DNA of 64,000 bases from Chryseobacterium sp. RU37D (GCF_900156075.1 NZ_FTMM01000001.1:62001-126000), one strand, 5' to 3'; positions 26,283 to 35,842 are shown, counted from the stretch's first letter. The notes: generated from the letters alone by a model not told the origin. Program-made: numbers and translations.

Positions 26283-28226
26283 TCAAAGTTTTACTTTTTT
26301 ATTGATTGTTTTACCGCTTTTCATTGAAATGTTTACAATATATACTCCAGGTTGCAACTGATTTGATATGAATTCATTTTTATTAGATTCATTATTCTGT
26401 ATCAACTCTCCTGAAATACTGTAAATTGTTACATTTTTTATCTCTTCTCCAGATCTTATATTGATCATTTTATTTTGAGCAAAAATATCTACAGTCTCTC
26501 TGGAATTACTATTTTCAATCTTTTTATTGAATTGCAGATTATAATATTCGCTCACAATTTCGAATGTATATTCCTGGCTGTCAAAGTTATCCAGTTTAAT
26601 GCCATTATTCTCAATATAATTTTTTCTGGTAATAGTTTTAATAAGGTTTTTATCCTGATCAAAAATATTGATTGATTTTAATTCATCTTCATTGATTCTT
26701 AAGCTTAGAATATGGTTGTTTTCAGACTTTACGATTTCATTTTCAGCAACTGTTTTTGGGGTGTTTTTGATATAAGGAACAAACTGTGTCGCATTGTTTT
26801 CTGAAACCTTTAGCAGGTAAATTCCATCTTTAAGTTTGGAAAGATCATTCTGTACAGCGGCTTTATTTTGTGAATTTTCTTTGTTAAAATCAGTGATTTC
26901 TATAAGTTTTTTTCCATTCAAATCAGGTTTGATCTGGGAATTGTATAAATTATTAACGGTCTCCTGGTTTGTTGAATTTTTTGAAGTCAGCATAGCCCAT
27001 TCATTGAAAAACCCGCCGCTTCGCACTGTATTTAGCTTTGCATTGGAGGCCAGAACAAACGGAATGATACCTCCAACGTGCCCTACAGGTCCCCAGTACA
27101 ATGATTCCAGCTTATATTTATCGACATCCCACCAAGGGTAATAACCACGCTGTGTAGTAATGGTCTTAGAAGTATTTTCGGGATGAATAGCAAGGTCTAC
27201 CGTGGAGTGCCCAAGAGTAGTAGGAGTTTTATTGTACCAGTCATAAACATCACTTGCTCTCAGGCATTGCCTTAATTTATTATTCTGATTATTAGTGACA
27301 TCATTAATAAAATTAGTGGTAAAAAGTTTCTTCCAAATGACTGGGCCCCAAAGCATTCCGCCGTTGTCCTGTACTACGTGGTAATTGTATTTATCCATAT
27401 ACTCTGCAGATATTACTTCAGAAATATTATTGGTATATGTTTTATAACCAATGTTGTTACAAGTATTTAAGACATTGGCAAAAAATGAAGTAAAAGGATA
27501 AGTTTCTTTTTCTATAACTCCTTTTTGAAGTGTAACACCGGAAAAGTCATAAGGCCCGTCTCCCATGAAAGCATATTTAAATTTTAAATTTGTAGGATTA
27601 GATATGCTTAATTTTTTTAATGTAGACATTGCTGCGTGCGCGCCCTGAGAATAGCCCGTAATGAAATATTCATCATAACGTTTTACACCTTGCTGGGTCA
27701 AAACTTTATTGGCTGCCGTTACAAAATCTATCGTTGCGCTTGCTTCGGTAGGATAGTGTACATACGGGTGAATTCCATCACCGGTACCCATCCCTACGTA
27801 GTCTGGGGCCATCAAAATATAACCGTTCAAAACATAAGATAATTCTACAGCAAAACCAGCCGTCATTGTACCCTTTAGGTTAGACGGAACATTATTTCTG
27901 CTATCTGTGGTCCCGTGATCTGAAACAACGGTAGAAAGTTTGTAATTGACATTAGGATACATTACAAGGCCCGTTGCTTTTACCAGAACATTGTTTTCAT
28001 TCTTAGTATAATATGTTATTTTATAGGCCTTTAAACCAAGATTAAAGCCATTTAAATAACTTACAAAATCCGGTGCATTCTGCTCACCCAGATTTCCTGA
28101 AATAAAATTAACGACACCTTGCGGGGTAAGGTTTAGCTTTTGTTCTACGCTGAATACGTCTCCAGCCTGCTGAGAAAAATAGAAAGGCGCAGTAAGTCCT
28201 GCCAGTAATAGGGTGATTTTTTTCAT
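26283..28226 (-). CDS. Secreted alpha/beta hydrolase with T9SS type A sorting domain
   Basis: Exported hydrolase, probably a lipase, esterase or peptidase of the secretory-lipase type. After a signal peptide (MKKITLLLAGLTAPFYFSQ) the fold has the oxyanion region 'VVSDHGTT' and the nucleophile elbow 'GYSQGAHA' (Ser193). An Asp and His for the triad are expected between about 330 and 400, for example around 'GHVGGIIPF'. The C-terminus (about 570-647) ends 'QPGVYIVNISMKSGK...KKVKL', a type IX secretion sorting signal, so the enzyme is exported across the outer membrane. The middle part has tandem beta domains. It is monocistronic. Confidence 0.85.
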   Translation of the reverse strand: MKKITLLLAGLTAPFYFSQQAGDVFSVEQKLNLTPQGVVNFISGNLGEQNAPDFVSYLNGFNLGLKAYKITYYTKNENNVLVKATGLVMYPNVNYKLSTVVSDHGTTDSRNNVPSNLKGTMTAGFAVELSYVLNGYILMAPDYVGMGTGDGIHPYVHYPTEASATIDFVTAANKVLTQQGVKRYDEYFITGYSQGAHAAMSTLKKLSISNPTNLKFKYAFMGDGPYDFSGVTLQKGVIEKETYPFTSFFANVLNTCNNIGYKTYTNNISEVISAEYMDKYNYHVVQDNGGMLWGPVIWKKLFTTNFINDVTNNQNNKLRQCLRASDVYDWYNKTPTTLGHSTVDLAIHPENTSKTITTQRGYYPWWDVDKYKLESLYWGPVGHVGGIIPFVLASNAKLNTVRSGGFFNEWAMLTSKNSTNQETVNNLYNSQIKPDLNGKKLIEITDFNKENSQNKAAVQNDLSKLKDGIYLLKVSENNATQFVPYIKNTPKTVAENEIVKSENNHILSLRINEDELKSINIFDQDKNLIKTITRKNYIENNGIKLDNFDSQEYTFEIVSEYYNLQFNKKIENSNSRETVDIFAQNKMINIRSGEEIKNVTIYSISGELIQNNESNKNEFISNQLQPGVYIVNISMKSGKTINKKVKL

Positions 28227-28374
28227 TAAATTGTTTTTAGTGCTGTTAAATTATCTTTTTTAAATAAACTTTTACAATTTTCAATGATTAATAATTATTC
28301 AGTGAATACAATTTCTTATTAATATAAAAGGCCTGAACATAGTCAGGCTCTTTATTTATAAGTATTTTTAAATT
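28227..28374. terminator. Intergenic gap with acyl-CoA dehydrogenase terminator
   Basis: A hairpin near 28328-28352 (AGGCCTGA and TCAGGCTCT around ACATAG) precedes the minus-strand acyl-CoA dehydrogenase end and probably terminates it. The rest is AT-rich leader of the hydrolase gene. Confidence 0.5.
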
Positions 28375-29553
28375 TTAGAATGCGTTTATTCCAGTGATAT
28401 CCAAGCCGGTAATCAGTAAATGAACATCATGAGTACCCTCATATGTAATCACAGATTCCAGGTTAGCGGCATGTCTCATCATTGGGAACTCACCCATGAT
28501 TCCCATTCCACCAAGGATCTGGCGAGATTCTCTTGCAATGTCAATAGCCATTTTCACATTATTTCTTTTGGCCATGGAGATTTGTGCAGGACTTGCCTTA
28601 TGATTATTTTTAAGATTTCCTAATTGCAAGCAAAGTAGCTGAGCCTTAGTGATTTCGGTTAAGAATTCAGCCAACTTTTTCTGCTGAAGCTGATAGGATC
28701 CGATCGGTTTTCCGAACTGTTTTCTTTCTTTAGAGTACTGAACAGCAGTGCAATAGCAGTCAATCGCAGCACCGATTACACCCCACGAAATTCCATACCT
28801 GGCTGAATTTAAACAAGATAGTGGCCCTTTCAAACCTGTAACGTTTGGAAGTAAATTTTCCTTCGGAACTTTTACATTATTGAAGACCAATTCCCCTGTT
28901 TTTGAAGCTCTTAAGCTCCATTTATTATGAGTTTCAGGAGTTGTAAAGCCTTCCATTCCTCTTTCTACAATTAAACCCTGAACTTTTCCTTCTTCATTTT
29001 TTGCCCAAACTACAGCAATATCGCAAAGAGGGGAGTTTGTGATCCACATTTTAGAACCATTCAGGAGGTAATGATCTCCCATATCTTTAAAATGTGTTTC
29101 CATGGAACTCGGATCTGAGCCATGATTAGGCTCTGTAAGACCAAAAGAACCAATCATTTCTCCTGCAGCAAGCTTTGGCAAATATTTCCTTTTTTGCTCT
29201 TCAGAACCGAATTCGTTAATTGGAAACATCACCAAAGAACTCTGTACAGAAGCGGCGGAACGTACTGCTGAATCACCTCTTTCCAACTCCTGCATAATTA
29301 AACCATAAGAAATCTGGTCTAGTCCGGAACCACCATACTCCACCGGAATATATGGCCCTAAAGCACCAATCTTACCTAATTCTTTCATTAGACCTGGTAA
29401 ATCTGTATGATTTTGTGCTGCCTGGTCAATTTGTGGCATTACAAAACTTTCTACCCAGTCTCTTACAGACTGACGGATCAGTTTATGTTCTTCAGTAAGC
29501 AGAGCATCTATCCCAAAATAATCAGGGATGCTGGTAAGGGAATAATATGACAT
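28375..29553 (-). CDS. Acyl-CoA dehydrogenase, glutaryl-CoA dehydrogenase-like
   Basis: FAD-dependent oxidation of an acyl-CoA thioester. The chosen start (MSYYSLTSIPDYFG) gives 392 residues. Key regions are 'GSFGLTEPNHGSDPSSMET' (FAD/substrate binding) and 'ITYEGTHDVHLL' with the catalytic Glu. The glutaryl-CoA dehydrogenase subgroup is suggested by 'TGLDITGINAF' at the end and by overall length. In that group the enzyme acts in lysine/tryptophan breakdown. The Nudix-regulator gene ends 122 nt upstream; no pathway partners are adjacent, so the substrate stays tentative. Confidence 0.85.
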   Translation of the reverse strand: MSYYSLTSIPDYFGIDALLTEEHKLIRQSVRDWVESFVMPQIDQAAQNHTDLPGLMKELGKIGALGPYIPVEYGGSGLDQISYGLIMQELERGDSAVRSAASVQSSLVMFPINEFGSEEQKRKYLPKLAAGEMIGSFGLTEPNHGSDPSSMETHFKDMGDHYLLNGSKMWITNSPLCDIAVVWAKNEEGKVQGLIVERGMEGFTTPETHNKWSLRASKTGELVFNNVKVPKENLLPNVTGLKGPLSCLNSARYGISWGVIGAAIDCYCTAVQYSKERKQFGKPIGSYQLQQKKLAEFLTEITKAQLLCLQLGNLKNNHKASPAQISMAKRNNVKMAIDIARESRQILGGMGIMGEFPMMRHAANLESVITYEGTHDVHLLITGLDITGINAF

Positions 29554-29674
29554 TGTAAATTTTATTTTCCTAAAAGTAATACTTTTCAATATTGTAGGAA
29601 AATTTTTTTTAAATGCCTTTTAATGACTGATTATTAAATAGTTATTTTAAAAATTAAATTAAAAAATGTTTAAA

Positions 29675-30463
29675 TTAACTTTCCTCTTCGTTTAAAATAG
29701 GGTACTGGCTTGTGGAATTATGAATCTTTGTTTTGAACTTATACAAATACGGAGCCTTATTAGCTGAGCCGTCATACAGTTTTTCCAGCCTGTCTAAGAT
29801 CTTTAAGCTCAATATTTTACGTTGAAAATTATTTCTCCTGAATTTTTGGCTTAAAATGGTTTCATACAAAGATTGCAGATCTTTCATGGTAAATTTTTCA
29901 GGAAGAAGATTACTTGCTGTTACCTCGGTATTGATGTTCATTCTCAGATATTCAAGGCCGGTTTCTATGATTCTGTCATGATCGAAAGCCATTTTCGGAA
30001 GGTTGCTCACTTCAAACCATTCGCAGCTTTCATTAAAAGCATTCGGAAAGGTATTAACCATGGTAAAATCTATCAGACTGCAGTATCCGACGGTAATGAA
30101 ACGCTGGAAAATCCAGTGGTTTTTTGGAACTTCAATTCCTTTAGTGTTTAAGATAATTTTGTGAATATTATTCTTTGTTCTGTCAATTCTGCCGAATGTA
30201 TGAAATTGTTTTAAGAAAGTATCCTTAAGATGTGTTATTTCATACAGAACCCTTTCTGCTGCTTCTCGAAGATCTTCATCATTAAGAACAAAACCGCACG
30301 GAAGTGACCATAAATCCAGATCATGGTACTTTAAAAGTAAAACCTTAAGAATGTTATTATGAAAACCAAATATGGTACAGTTTACAGATAAATGTGCTAC
30401 AAAGTCTTTTGTATCAATAAGTTCCTGAAGTGTTTCTTTGTTTTTTTCGTTCCTGATTTTCAT
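29675..30463 (-). CDS. Nudix-type transcriptional regulator (NrtR/AraR-like)
   Basis: 262 residues: an N-terminal Nudix domain (about 25-165) and a C-terminal winged-helix region ('LQSLYETILSQKFRRNNFQRKIL'). The Nudix box is degenerate: glycine and first Glu remain in 'GFVLNDEDLREAAERVLYE', but the catalytic REUXEE is RVLYEI. Loss of hydrolase residues is the hallmark of Nudix sensors such as NrtR and the Bacteroides arabinose regulator. It is divergent from, and almost abuts, a GH30 glycosidase remnant and bglX, so it probably once controlled a sugar-utilisation locus. Confidence 0.85.
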   Translation of the reverse strand: MKIRNEKNKETLQELIDTKDFVAHLSVNCTIFGFHNNILKVLLLKYHDLDLWSLPCGFVLNDEDLREAAERVLYEITHLKDTFLKQFHTFGRIDRTKNNIHKIILNTKGIEVPKNHWIFQRFITVGYCSLIDFTMVNTFPNAFNESCEWFEVSNLPKMAFDHDRIIETGLEYLRMNINTEVTASNLLPEKFTMKDLQSLYETILSQKFRRNNFQRKILSLKILDRLEKLYDGSANKAPYLYKFKTKIHNSTSQYPILNEEES

Positions 30464-30498
30464 GGGAATAAAAATAAAATTATTTTCTAAATTTTTGT

Positions 30499-31029
30499 AT
30501 CCATAATTTATTTCCTAATAAAAATGTATATTTCACGGAACAATGGACAAGTTCTAGCGGGAATTTCGGGGGAAATTTGGATTGGCACGTAAAAAACGTT
30601 ATTATTGGGTCGGTGAGAAACTGGAGTAAGGCAGCGTTGGAATAGATTTTAGCAAATGATGCCTCGTTTGGGTTTCATACACCGGCTGTTGTTTGTACAC
30701 AATGTAAAGGTGCAATCATGGTGAATGGAGCTACTAGCTATGACAAAAATGTTGCTTATTATATTATTGCTTATGCGTCAAGGTTCGTTCCGGTAAATTC
30801 TCAGAGAATTGCTTCCATAGAGGTTAGCAGCCTTTCAACGGTAGCTTTCAAGACTCCGGCAGGAAAAACTGTTTTAATCGTTCAGAACAGTAATTCTGTG
30901 GATAAAGCTTTTACCATTAAATATAATCAGAAGACGGCTCCTGTTACTATTTCAGGAAGCTCAACAGCGACATATATTTTTAAAAGTAAAGAACAAATTG
31001 TATGGATTGAAAAATCTTATGTTAAGTGA
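30499..31029 (+). pseudogene. Remnant C-terminus of a GH30 glycoside hydrolase
   Basis: The reading frame in phase with 30544 shows a GH30 (glucosylceramidase-type) C-terminus: 'KNVYFTEQWTSS', 'GNLDWHVKNVIIGSVRNW', 'NVAYYIIAYASRFVP', 'RIAS', 'VAFKTPAGKTVLIVQN' and a beta-sandwich end. One in-frame TAG interrupts it where the family normally has Trp ('ALE*ILAND'). Only about 175 of some 490 codons are left; the N-terminal catalytic part is absent, and the remnant starts in the upstream region of the divergent Nudix gene. It therefore marks a deletion. The downstream ATG at 30718 is not a credible start of a separate gene. Confidence 0.82.
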
Positions 31030-31127
31030 AACGCCTTTGTAAACTTAAAAGTAAACAATATTAATTTCAAAAAATCTTTGCGAACCTTTAGTTAAAATTT
31101 AATATAAAAACAGAAAATTAAAGTAAA

Positions 31128-33350
31128 ATGAAGAGAGCTTATTTCTTATTGGCGATTACAGCATTTGGGATGAATGTATTTGGGCAAAAGACGATCGATC
31201 AGAAAGTTTCTGAATTATTGTCGAAAATGACATTAGAAGAAAAGGTAGGACAGCTTGTTCAATATAGCGGTTTTGAATACACAACAGGTCCTCAGAATTC
31301 CAATTCTGCAACTGTTTTAAATGAAATAAAACAAGGCAAAGTCGGTTCCATGCTGAATGTAGCTGGAGCAGAAGAAACCAGAAAATTTCAGGAATTAGCT
31401 TTAAAATCGAGGTTAAAAATTCCATTATTGTTTGGTCAGGACGTGATTCATGGTTACAGAACAACGTTTCCTGTGAATTTAGGTCAGGCTGCAAGTTGGG
31501 ATTTAAAATTAATTGAAAAATCAGAAAGAATTGCAGCAACAGAAGCATCAGCTTACGGAATTCACTGGACTTTTGCACCAATGATCGACATTGCGAGAGA
31601 TCCGAGATGGGGTAGAGTCATGGAAGGTTCGGGTGAAGATACTTATTTGGGAACGCAGATTGGTTTGGCAAGAATCAAAGGTTTTCAAGGAAAAGGTCTT
31701 GGAAATCTTGATGCGATCATGGCTTGTGCAAAACATTTCGCGGCTTACGGAGCGGCAGTTGGTGGGAGAGATTACAATTCCGTTGATATGAGTTTAAGAC
31801 AATTGAATGAAACCTATCTCCCTCCCTTTAAAGTGGCTGCAGAAGCTGGTGTTGCAACGTTTATGAACTCTTTTAATGATATTAATGGAATTCCGGCGAC
31901 AGGTAATAAATATATTTTAAGAGATCTATTAAAAGGAAAATGGAACTACCAGGGTTTTGTGGTTTCGGATTGGGGAAGTATAGGCGAAATGGTTCCTCAC
32001 GGGTATGCTAAAGACAACAAAGAAGCTGCGGAAAAAGCTATTAATGCAGGAAGCGATATGGATATGGAAAGCCGTGCTTATATGGCGGAACTTCCAAAAT
32101 TGGTTCAGGAAGGAAAGGTAGATCCGAAGTTCATTGATGATGCGGCAAGAAGAATTTTGGTTAAAAAATTTGAAATGGGATTATTCGACGATCCTTACAG
32201 ATTCAGCAACGAAAAGAGACAGAAAGAGCAGTTAAATAATCAGGAAAACAGAAAATTCGGAAGAGAGTTTGGTTCAAAATCTATTGTTTTGCTTAAAAAT
32301 CAGAAGAATATTTTACCACTTTCAAAATCGACAAAAACGGTTGCTTTAATTGGACCTTTCGGAAAAGAAACTTCTGCCAATCACGGATTCTGGTCGATTG
32401 CATTTAAAGATGATAATCAAAGAATCATCACTCAGTTTGACGGAATTAAAAACCAATTAGATAAAAATTCAACATTGTTGTACGCAAAAGGTGCAAATGT
32501 TGACGATCAGGACAAATCTATGTTTGCAGAAGCGGTGGATACAGCGAAAAAAGCAGACGTTGTGATCATGACTTTAGGTGAAGGTCACGCCATGAGCGGT
32601 GAAGCGAAAAGTAGAAGCAACCTGCATTTCACAGGTGTTCAGGAAGATTTATTGAAAGAAATTGCTAAAACAGGAAAGCCGATTGTCTTAATGATCAACG
32701 CAGGAAGACCTTTGGTTTTTGATTGGGCTGCTGACAATATTCCGACGATTATGTACACTTGGTGGCTGGGAACGGAAGCTGGAAATTCTATTGCAGACGT
32801 TCTTTTCGGAACAGTTAACCCAAGCGGAAAACTTCCGATGACTTTCCCAAGAACTGAAGGACAAATCCCAATTTATTACAATCATTACAACACGGGAAGA
32901 CCTGCAAAAAACAACACCGACAGAAATTATGTTTCGGCCTACATCGATTTGGATAACGACCCGAAATTCCCGTTTGGCTATGGTTTAAGCTATACTCAAT
33001 TTAAATATTCTGATATGAATTTAAGTTCAACCAATCTTAAAGGAAATCAGACTTTAAACATCAGTGTAAATGTTTCCAATACCGGAAATTACGATGGAGA
33101 AGAAGTGGTGCAGTTATACATCAGAGATCTTTTCGGAAAGGTTGTGAGACCTGTAAAAGAATTGAAAGGCTTCGAAAAAGTTTTCATTAAAAAAGGCGAA
33201 ACGAAAACCATCAATTTCACTTTAACTCCGGAAAATCTTAAATTTTATGACGACGCACTGAATTTCGATTGGGAAAGCGGAGATTTCGACATTATGGTCG
33301 GAACCGATTCTCAAAATGTTCAGACAAAAAGAATTAATTGGTCAAAATAA
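31128..33350 (+). CDS. bglX: Beta-glucosidase, GH3 (BglX type)
   Basis: Periplasmic beta-glucosidase hydrolysing terminal beta-glucosyl units of cellodextrins or laminarin oligomers. The signal peptide is MKRAYFLLAITAFGMNVFGQ. The GH3 N-terminal barrel carries 'ARDPRWGR', 'KHF' (202-204), and the nucleophile Asp281 in 'GFVVSDWGS'. A C-terminal domain ('KLPMTFPRTEGQ') and a fibronectin-type-III-like domain ('VNVSNTGNYDGEEVVQLY') follow. At 740 residues it is full length. It lies just after the GH30 remnant, which was probably its operon partner. Terminator hairpins follow. Confidence 0.93.
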   Translation: MKRAYFLLAITAFGMNVFGQKTIDQKVSELLSKMTLEEKVGQLVQYSGFEYTTGPQNSNSATVLNEIKQGKVGSMLNVAGAEETRKFQELALKSRLKIPLLFGQDVIHGYRTTFPVNLGQAASWDLKLIEKSERIAATEASAYGIHWTFAPMIDIARDPRWGRVMEGSGEDTYLGTQIGLARIKGFQGKGLGNLDAIMACAKHFAAYGAAVGGRDYNSVDMSLRQLNETYLPPFKVAAEAGVATFMNSFNDINGIPATGNKYILRDLLKGKWNYQGFVVSDWGSIGEMVPHGYAKDNKEAAEKAINAGSDMDMESRAYMAELPKLVQEGKVDPKFIDDAARRILVKKFEMGLFDDPYRFSNEKRQKEQLNNQENRKFGREFGSKSIVLLKNQKNILPLSKSTKTVALIGPFGKETSANHGFWSIAFKDDNQRIITQFDGIKNQLDKNSTLLYAKGANVDDQDKSMFAEAVDTAKKADVVIMTLGEGHAMSGEAKSRSNLHFTGVQEDLLKEIAKTGKPIVLMINAGRPLVFDWAADNIPTIMYTWWLGTEAGNSIADVLFGTVNPSGKLPMTFPRTEGQIPIYYNHYNTGRPAKNNTDRNYVSAYIDLDNDPKFPFGYGLSYTQFKYSDMNLSSTNLKGNQTLNISVNVSNTGNYDGEEVVQLYIRDLFGKVVRPVKELKGFEKVFIKKGETKTINFTLTPENLKFYDDALNFDWESGDFDIMVGTDSQNVQTKRINWSK

Positions 33351-33367
33351 ATATTAGTTTACTTACT

Positions 33368-33391
33368 AAGAGCGGGATAAAACCCGCTTTT
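33368..33391 (+). terminator. Terminator of bglX
   Basis: AGCGGG and CCCGCT pair around ATAAAA, followed by TTTT. A related 'AAGAGCGGG(C)' hairpin lies at 44294-44317, so it may be a repeated unit rather than specific to this gene. Confidence 0.55.
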
Positions 33392-33426
33392 AGTGGCAGA
33401 AGAGAAAACATCAATTAAACTTAACG

Positions 33427-33485
33427 TTTGTCATTCTGAAAGAAGCGAAGCGGATTGAAGAACCTCAAAATTTTTCAGAATAACT
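33427..33485. repeat. Intergenic 'TTTGTCATTCTGAAA' repeat
   Basis: The stretch 'TTTGTCATTCTGAAAG' followed by 'AAGCGAAGCGGATTGAAG' is the kind of short interspersed repeat seen between flavobacterial genes; its ends 'ATTCTGAAA' and 'TTTCAGAAT' are inverted copies, forming a hairpin. Related sequences lie at 112-133, 40822-40847 (inverted) and 52690-52722. Confidence 0.5.
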
Positions 33486-33566
33486 TTTCAACTTACACAA
33501 TTAGTGAGACACTACCATTTTTAAAATACAAAACCTGAAAAATCTTTTTTTTCAACTCAACACGAA

Positions 33567-33595
33567 AAGAGACTGTCCTTTTGAGACAGTCTCTT
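33567..33595. terminator. Terminator of fabI
   Basis: AGAGACTGTC and GACAGTCTCT form a 10-bp perfect stem, with flanking A/T runs, directly past the 3' end of the minus-strand fabI. Confidence 0.7.
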
Positions 33596-33621
33596 AATAT
33601 ATTCAAAAAAGAATTTTAATC

Positions 33622-34434
33622 TTAATTTTCAGTATCATATTTACTAATTACCTTTTGGGTAACACCCGTACTGCTGAAACCTCCATCATGGAAAAGGTTC
33701 TGCATGGTCACTTTTTTAGTGAGGTCTGAGAACATGCTTACACAATAGTTGGCACAATCAAGAGCCGTAGCATTTCCTAGCGGAGACATATCTTCCGCGT
33801 ATCCCAAGAAACCTCCAAAACCTTTCACACCGCTTCCTGCAGTAGTAGGAGTAGGAGATTGGGAGATAGTATTTACCCTTACTTTTCTTTCACCCCAATA
33901 GTTTCCGAAAGTTCTTGCGATGCTTTCTAAATATGCTTTGTTATCAGACATATCGTTGTAATCTGGGAACGTTCTTTGTGCAGCGATGTAAGTAAGCGCC
34001 AAGATGCTTCCCCACTCATTCATACAGTTTTTTTCCCAAGCTACACGCATCACTTTATGGAAAGAAACGGCAGAGATATCCCAACCTTTTTCCAACCAGT
34101 CATAGTTCATTTCTGTATAATGTTTTCCTTTTCTTACATTGATAGACATTCCGATGGAGTGAAGGATAAAGTCGATTTTACCAAATTTGGCAACTGCAGC
34201 ATCAAAAAGTTTTTCAAGATCTTCGATAGAAGTAGCGTCTGCCCCGATAACTTCCGAACCTGTTTTTTCTGCTAAACCGTTAAGTTCTCCCATTCTCAAA
34301 GCAATAGGAGCATTAGATAAGATAAATTCAGCACCTTCTTCATGACATCTTTCTGCAACTTTCCATGCGATTGATTGTTCATTAAGAGCTCCAAAAATAA
34401 TTCCCTTTTTGCCTTTAAGTAAACCGTATGACAT
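33622..34434 (-). CDS. fabI: Enoyl-[acyl-carrier-protein] reductase
   Basis: Last reductive step of each cycle of type II fatty acid synthesis, NADH-dependent. The N-terminus 'LLKGKKGIIFGALNEQSIAW' is the SDR cofactor site as in FabI. The Tyr-x6-Lys catalytic pair is in 'YNDMSDNKAYLES', and 'TISQSPTPTTAGSGVKGF' matches the substrate loop. At 270 residues it is full length. It is the target of triclosan in other bacteria. Monocistronic between two hairpins. Confidence 0.95.
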   Translation of the reverse strand: MSYGLLKGKKGIIFGALNEQSIAWKVAERCHEEGAEFILSNAPIALRMGELNGLAEKTGSEVIGADATSIEDLEKLFDAAVAKFGKIDFILHSIGMSINVRKGKHYTEMNYDWLEKGWDISAVSFHKVMRVAWEKNCMNEWGSILALTYIAAQRTFPDYNDMSDNKAYLESIARTFGNYWGERKVRVNTISQSPTPTTAGSGVKGFGGFLGYAEDMSPLGNATALDCANYCVSMFSDLTKKVTMQNLFHDGGFSSTGVTQKVISKYDTEN

Positions 34435-34489
34435 ATTTTTAATGTTTATTAATATACAAATGTAGCAATAATTTGTGTTTACAACATAA

Positions 34490-34526
34490 TAAAAAACGGA
34501 GCCTTATATAAAATGACTCCGTTTTT
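34490..34526. terminator. Terminator of small helical protein gene
   Basis: AAACGGAG and CTCCGTTTTT are inverted copies separated by about 13 nt. On the minus strand this ends the small gene at 34554. Confidence 0.6.
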
Positions 34527-34553
34527 CTTGAAAATATTTATATGACTGAAAAT

Positions 34554-34853
34554 TTAGTTGGGTCTATTGTTCCATTTTTCTTTTACATCTTCTGTTGTAT
34601 TTTTTGTTTTTTCCCAGGCTTCATTTGCTTTATCCTTTATATCGTCCCATGCATCTGATGCATTATTCTTTACCCTTTCAAACCAGTCTTCCTGCTGTGC
34701 TTCATCATCATTAGCCCTTTTCTCGTTGATATAATCTTTTGCTTTGTCAGCAAGCTCTTCTACTTTCCATTTTGCTTTATCTGCTAAATTTTTCAAAGAG
34801 TTTTCTGTGTTGTTTACAGCATTTTCTGCTTTGTTGTATTCTGAATTGTTCAT
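34554..34853 (-). CDS. Small amphipathic-helix stress-type protein (LEA/YtxH-like)
   Basis: 99 very hydrophilic residues: repeated 'ADKAKxxVEELADKAKDYI' and 'DAWDDIKDKANEAWEKTKN' segments with Ala, Lys, Asp, Glu and no cysteine. The 11-residue-like periodicity resembles late-embryogenesis-abundant or CsbD/YtxH stress proteins. The start at 34853 is preferred to 34931, whose extension is unlike a protein of this sort. Role in desiccation, cold or starvation is only inferred. Standalone. Confidence 0.65.
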   Translation of the reverse strand: MNNSEYNKAENAVNNTENSLKNLADKAKWKVEELADKAKDYINEKRANDDEAQQEDWFERVKNNASDAWDDIKDKANEAWEKTKNTTEDVKEKWNNRPN

Positions 34854-35007
34854 AATAAAATATTTTGTTGTGTTGTTATTAATTAAACAATAACCATTCC
34901 TAAAATTTTTTACTGTTGTTAAATTTTTCATAAACTTTTGGTATAGGTTAAAAAATCATTTTACTTTTAAACATTACTCAACTCAACCTTAATCTAAGCC
35001 AAATATT

Positions 35008-35562
35008 ATGAAAAAAACACGCTGCAGCTGGTGCGAAAAAGACGACCTGTATAGAAAATATCATGATGAAGAGTGGGGAAAGCCAGTCTATGATGATGAG
35101 ACTATTTTTGAATTTCTTATTCTTGAAAGCTTTCAGGCAGGGCTCAGCTGGTATATGATTTTAAGTAAAAGAGAGAATTTCAGAAAAGCATTTGATGGTT
35201 TTAAGTATAAAAAAATTGCTCAATATTCTGATGAAAAAATTGAAGAGCTGATGAATAATACCGGAATTATTAGAAACCGTCTCAAAATTCTGGCTACTGT
35301 AAACAATGCAAGGAAATTCTTAGAAGTTCAGGAAGAATTTGGAAGTTTCTCAAAATATATCTGGGATTTTGTAGGTGGAAAGCCTATTGACAACCATCCG
35401 AAAGCTATAACGGATATTCCCGTAACTACAGAATTATCAGATTCTTTGGCAAATGATTTAAAAAAACGGGGATTCAAATTTATGGGATCAACTGTCGTTT
35501 ATGCGCATATGCAGGCCACCGGAATGGTGAATGATCATATTGAAAATTGTTTTATTAGATAA
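35008..35562 (+). CDS. tag: DNA-3-methyladenine glycosylase I
   Basis: Base-excision repair enzyme removing 3-methyladenine from DNA. The N-terminus 'RCSWCEKDDLYRKYHDEEWG' has the zinc-binding Cys and the family Tyr/Asp pattern. 'ESFQAGLSWYMILSKRENFR' and 'GFKFMGSTVVYAHMQATGMVNDH' with the distal His and Cys complete the Tag fold (184 residues). Monocistronic. Confidence 0.95.
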   Translation: MKKTRCSWCEKDDLYRKYHDEEWGKPVYDDETIFEFLILESFQAGLSWYMILSKRENFRKAFDGFKYKKIAQYSDEKIEELMNNTGIIRNRLKILATVNNARKFLEVQEEFGSFSKYIWDFVGGKPIDNHPKAITDIPVTTELSDSLANDLKKRGFKFMGSTVVYAHMQATGMVNDHIENCFIR

Positions 35563-35842
35563 TAATAATTTTTTTTATTCAATTAGAGGTGATTTTTTAA
35601 AAAAATTACTGAATATAATACACTCATTGAAGAATTAAAGTAATGCTTTAAAGCTCTATAAAAATTAATTTAATGCAAAAATAATTCTATAATAATCTTC
35701 AATTAATAGTGAATAAATGAAATAAAAAATTATATTTATTCACTGTTTCGTGTTAATATTGAAAAATATTCAATAAATATCGATTTTTAATAAAATTTAT
35801 TATATTTGTATAAACGGAACATAACTTTTAATAACCTTAGGA
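35563..35842. other. AT-rich leader with hairpin and promoter
   Basis: About 280 nt without a gene. AGTGAATAAAT (35708-35718) and ATTTATTCACT (35734-35744) form an 11-bp inverted repeat, probably a terminator for tag. TATATTTG at 35801-35808 fits the -7 box of the gene starting at 35843. Confidence 0.45.

Noticed and set aside
30718..31029. Small independent gene starting at ATG 30718
   Set aside because: It is the in-frame continuation of the GH30 C-terminus; no ribosome-binding site or signal peptide.
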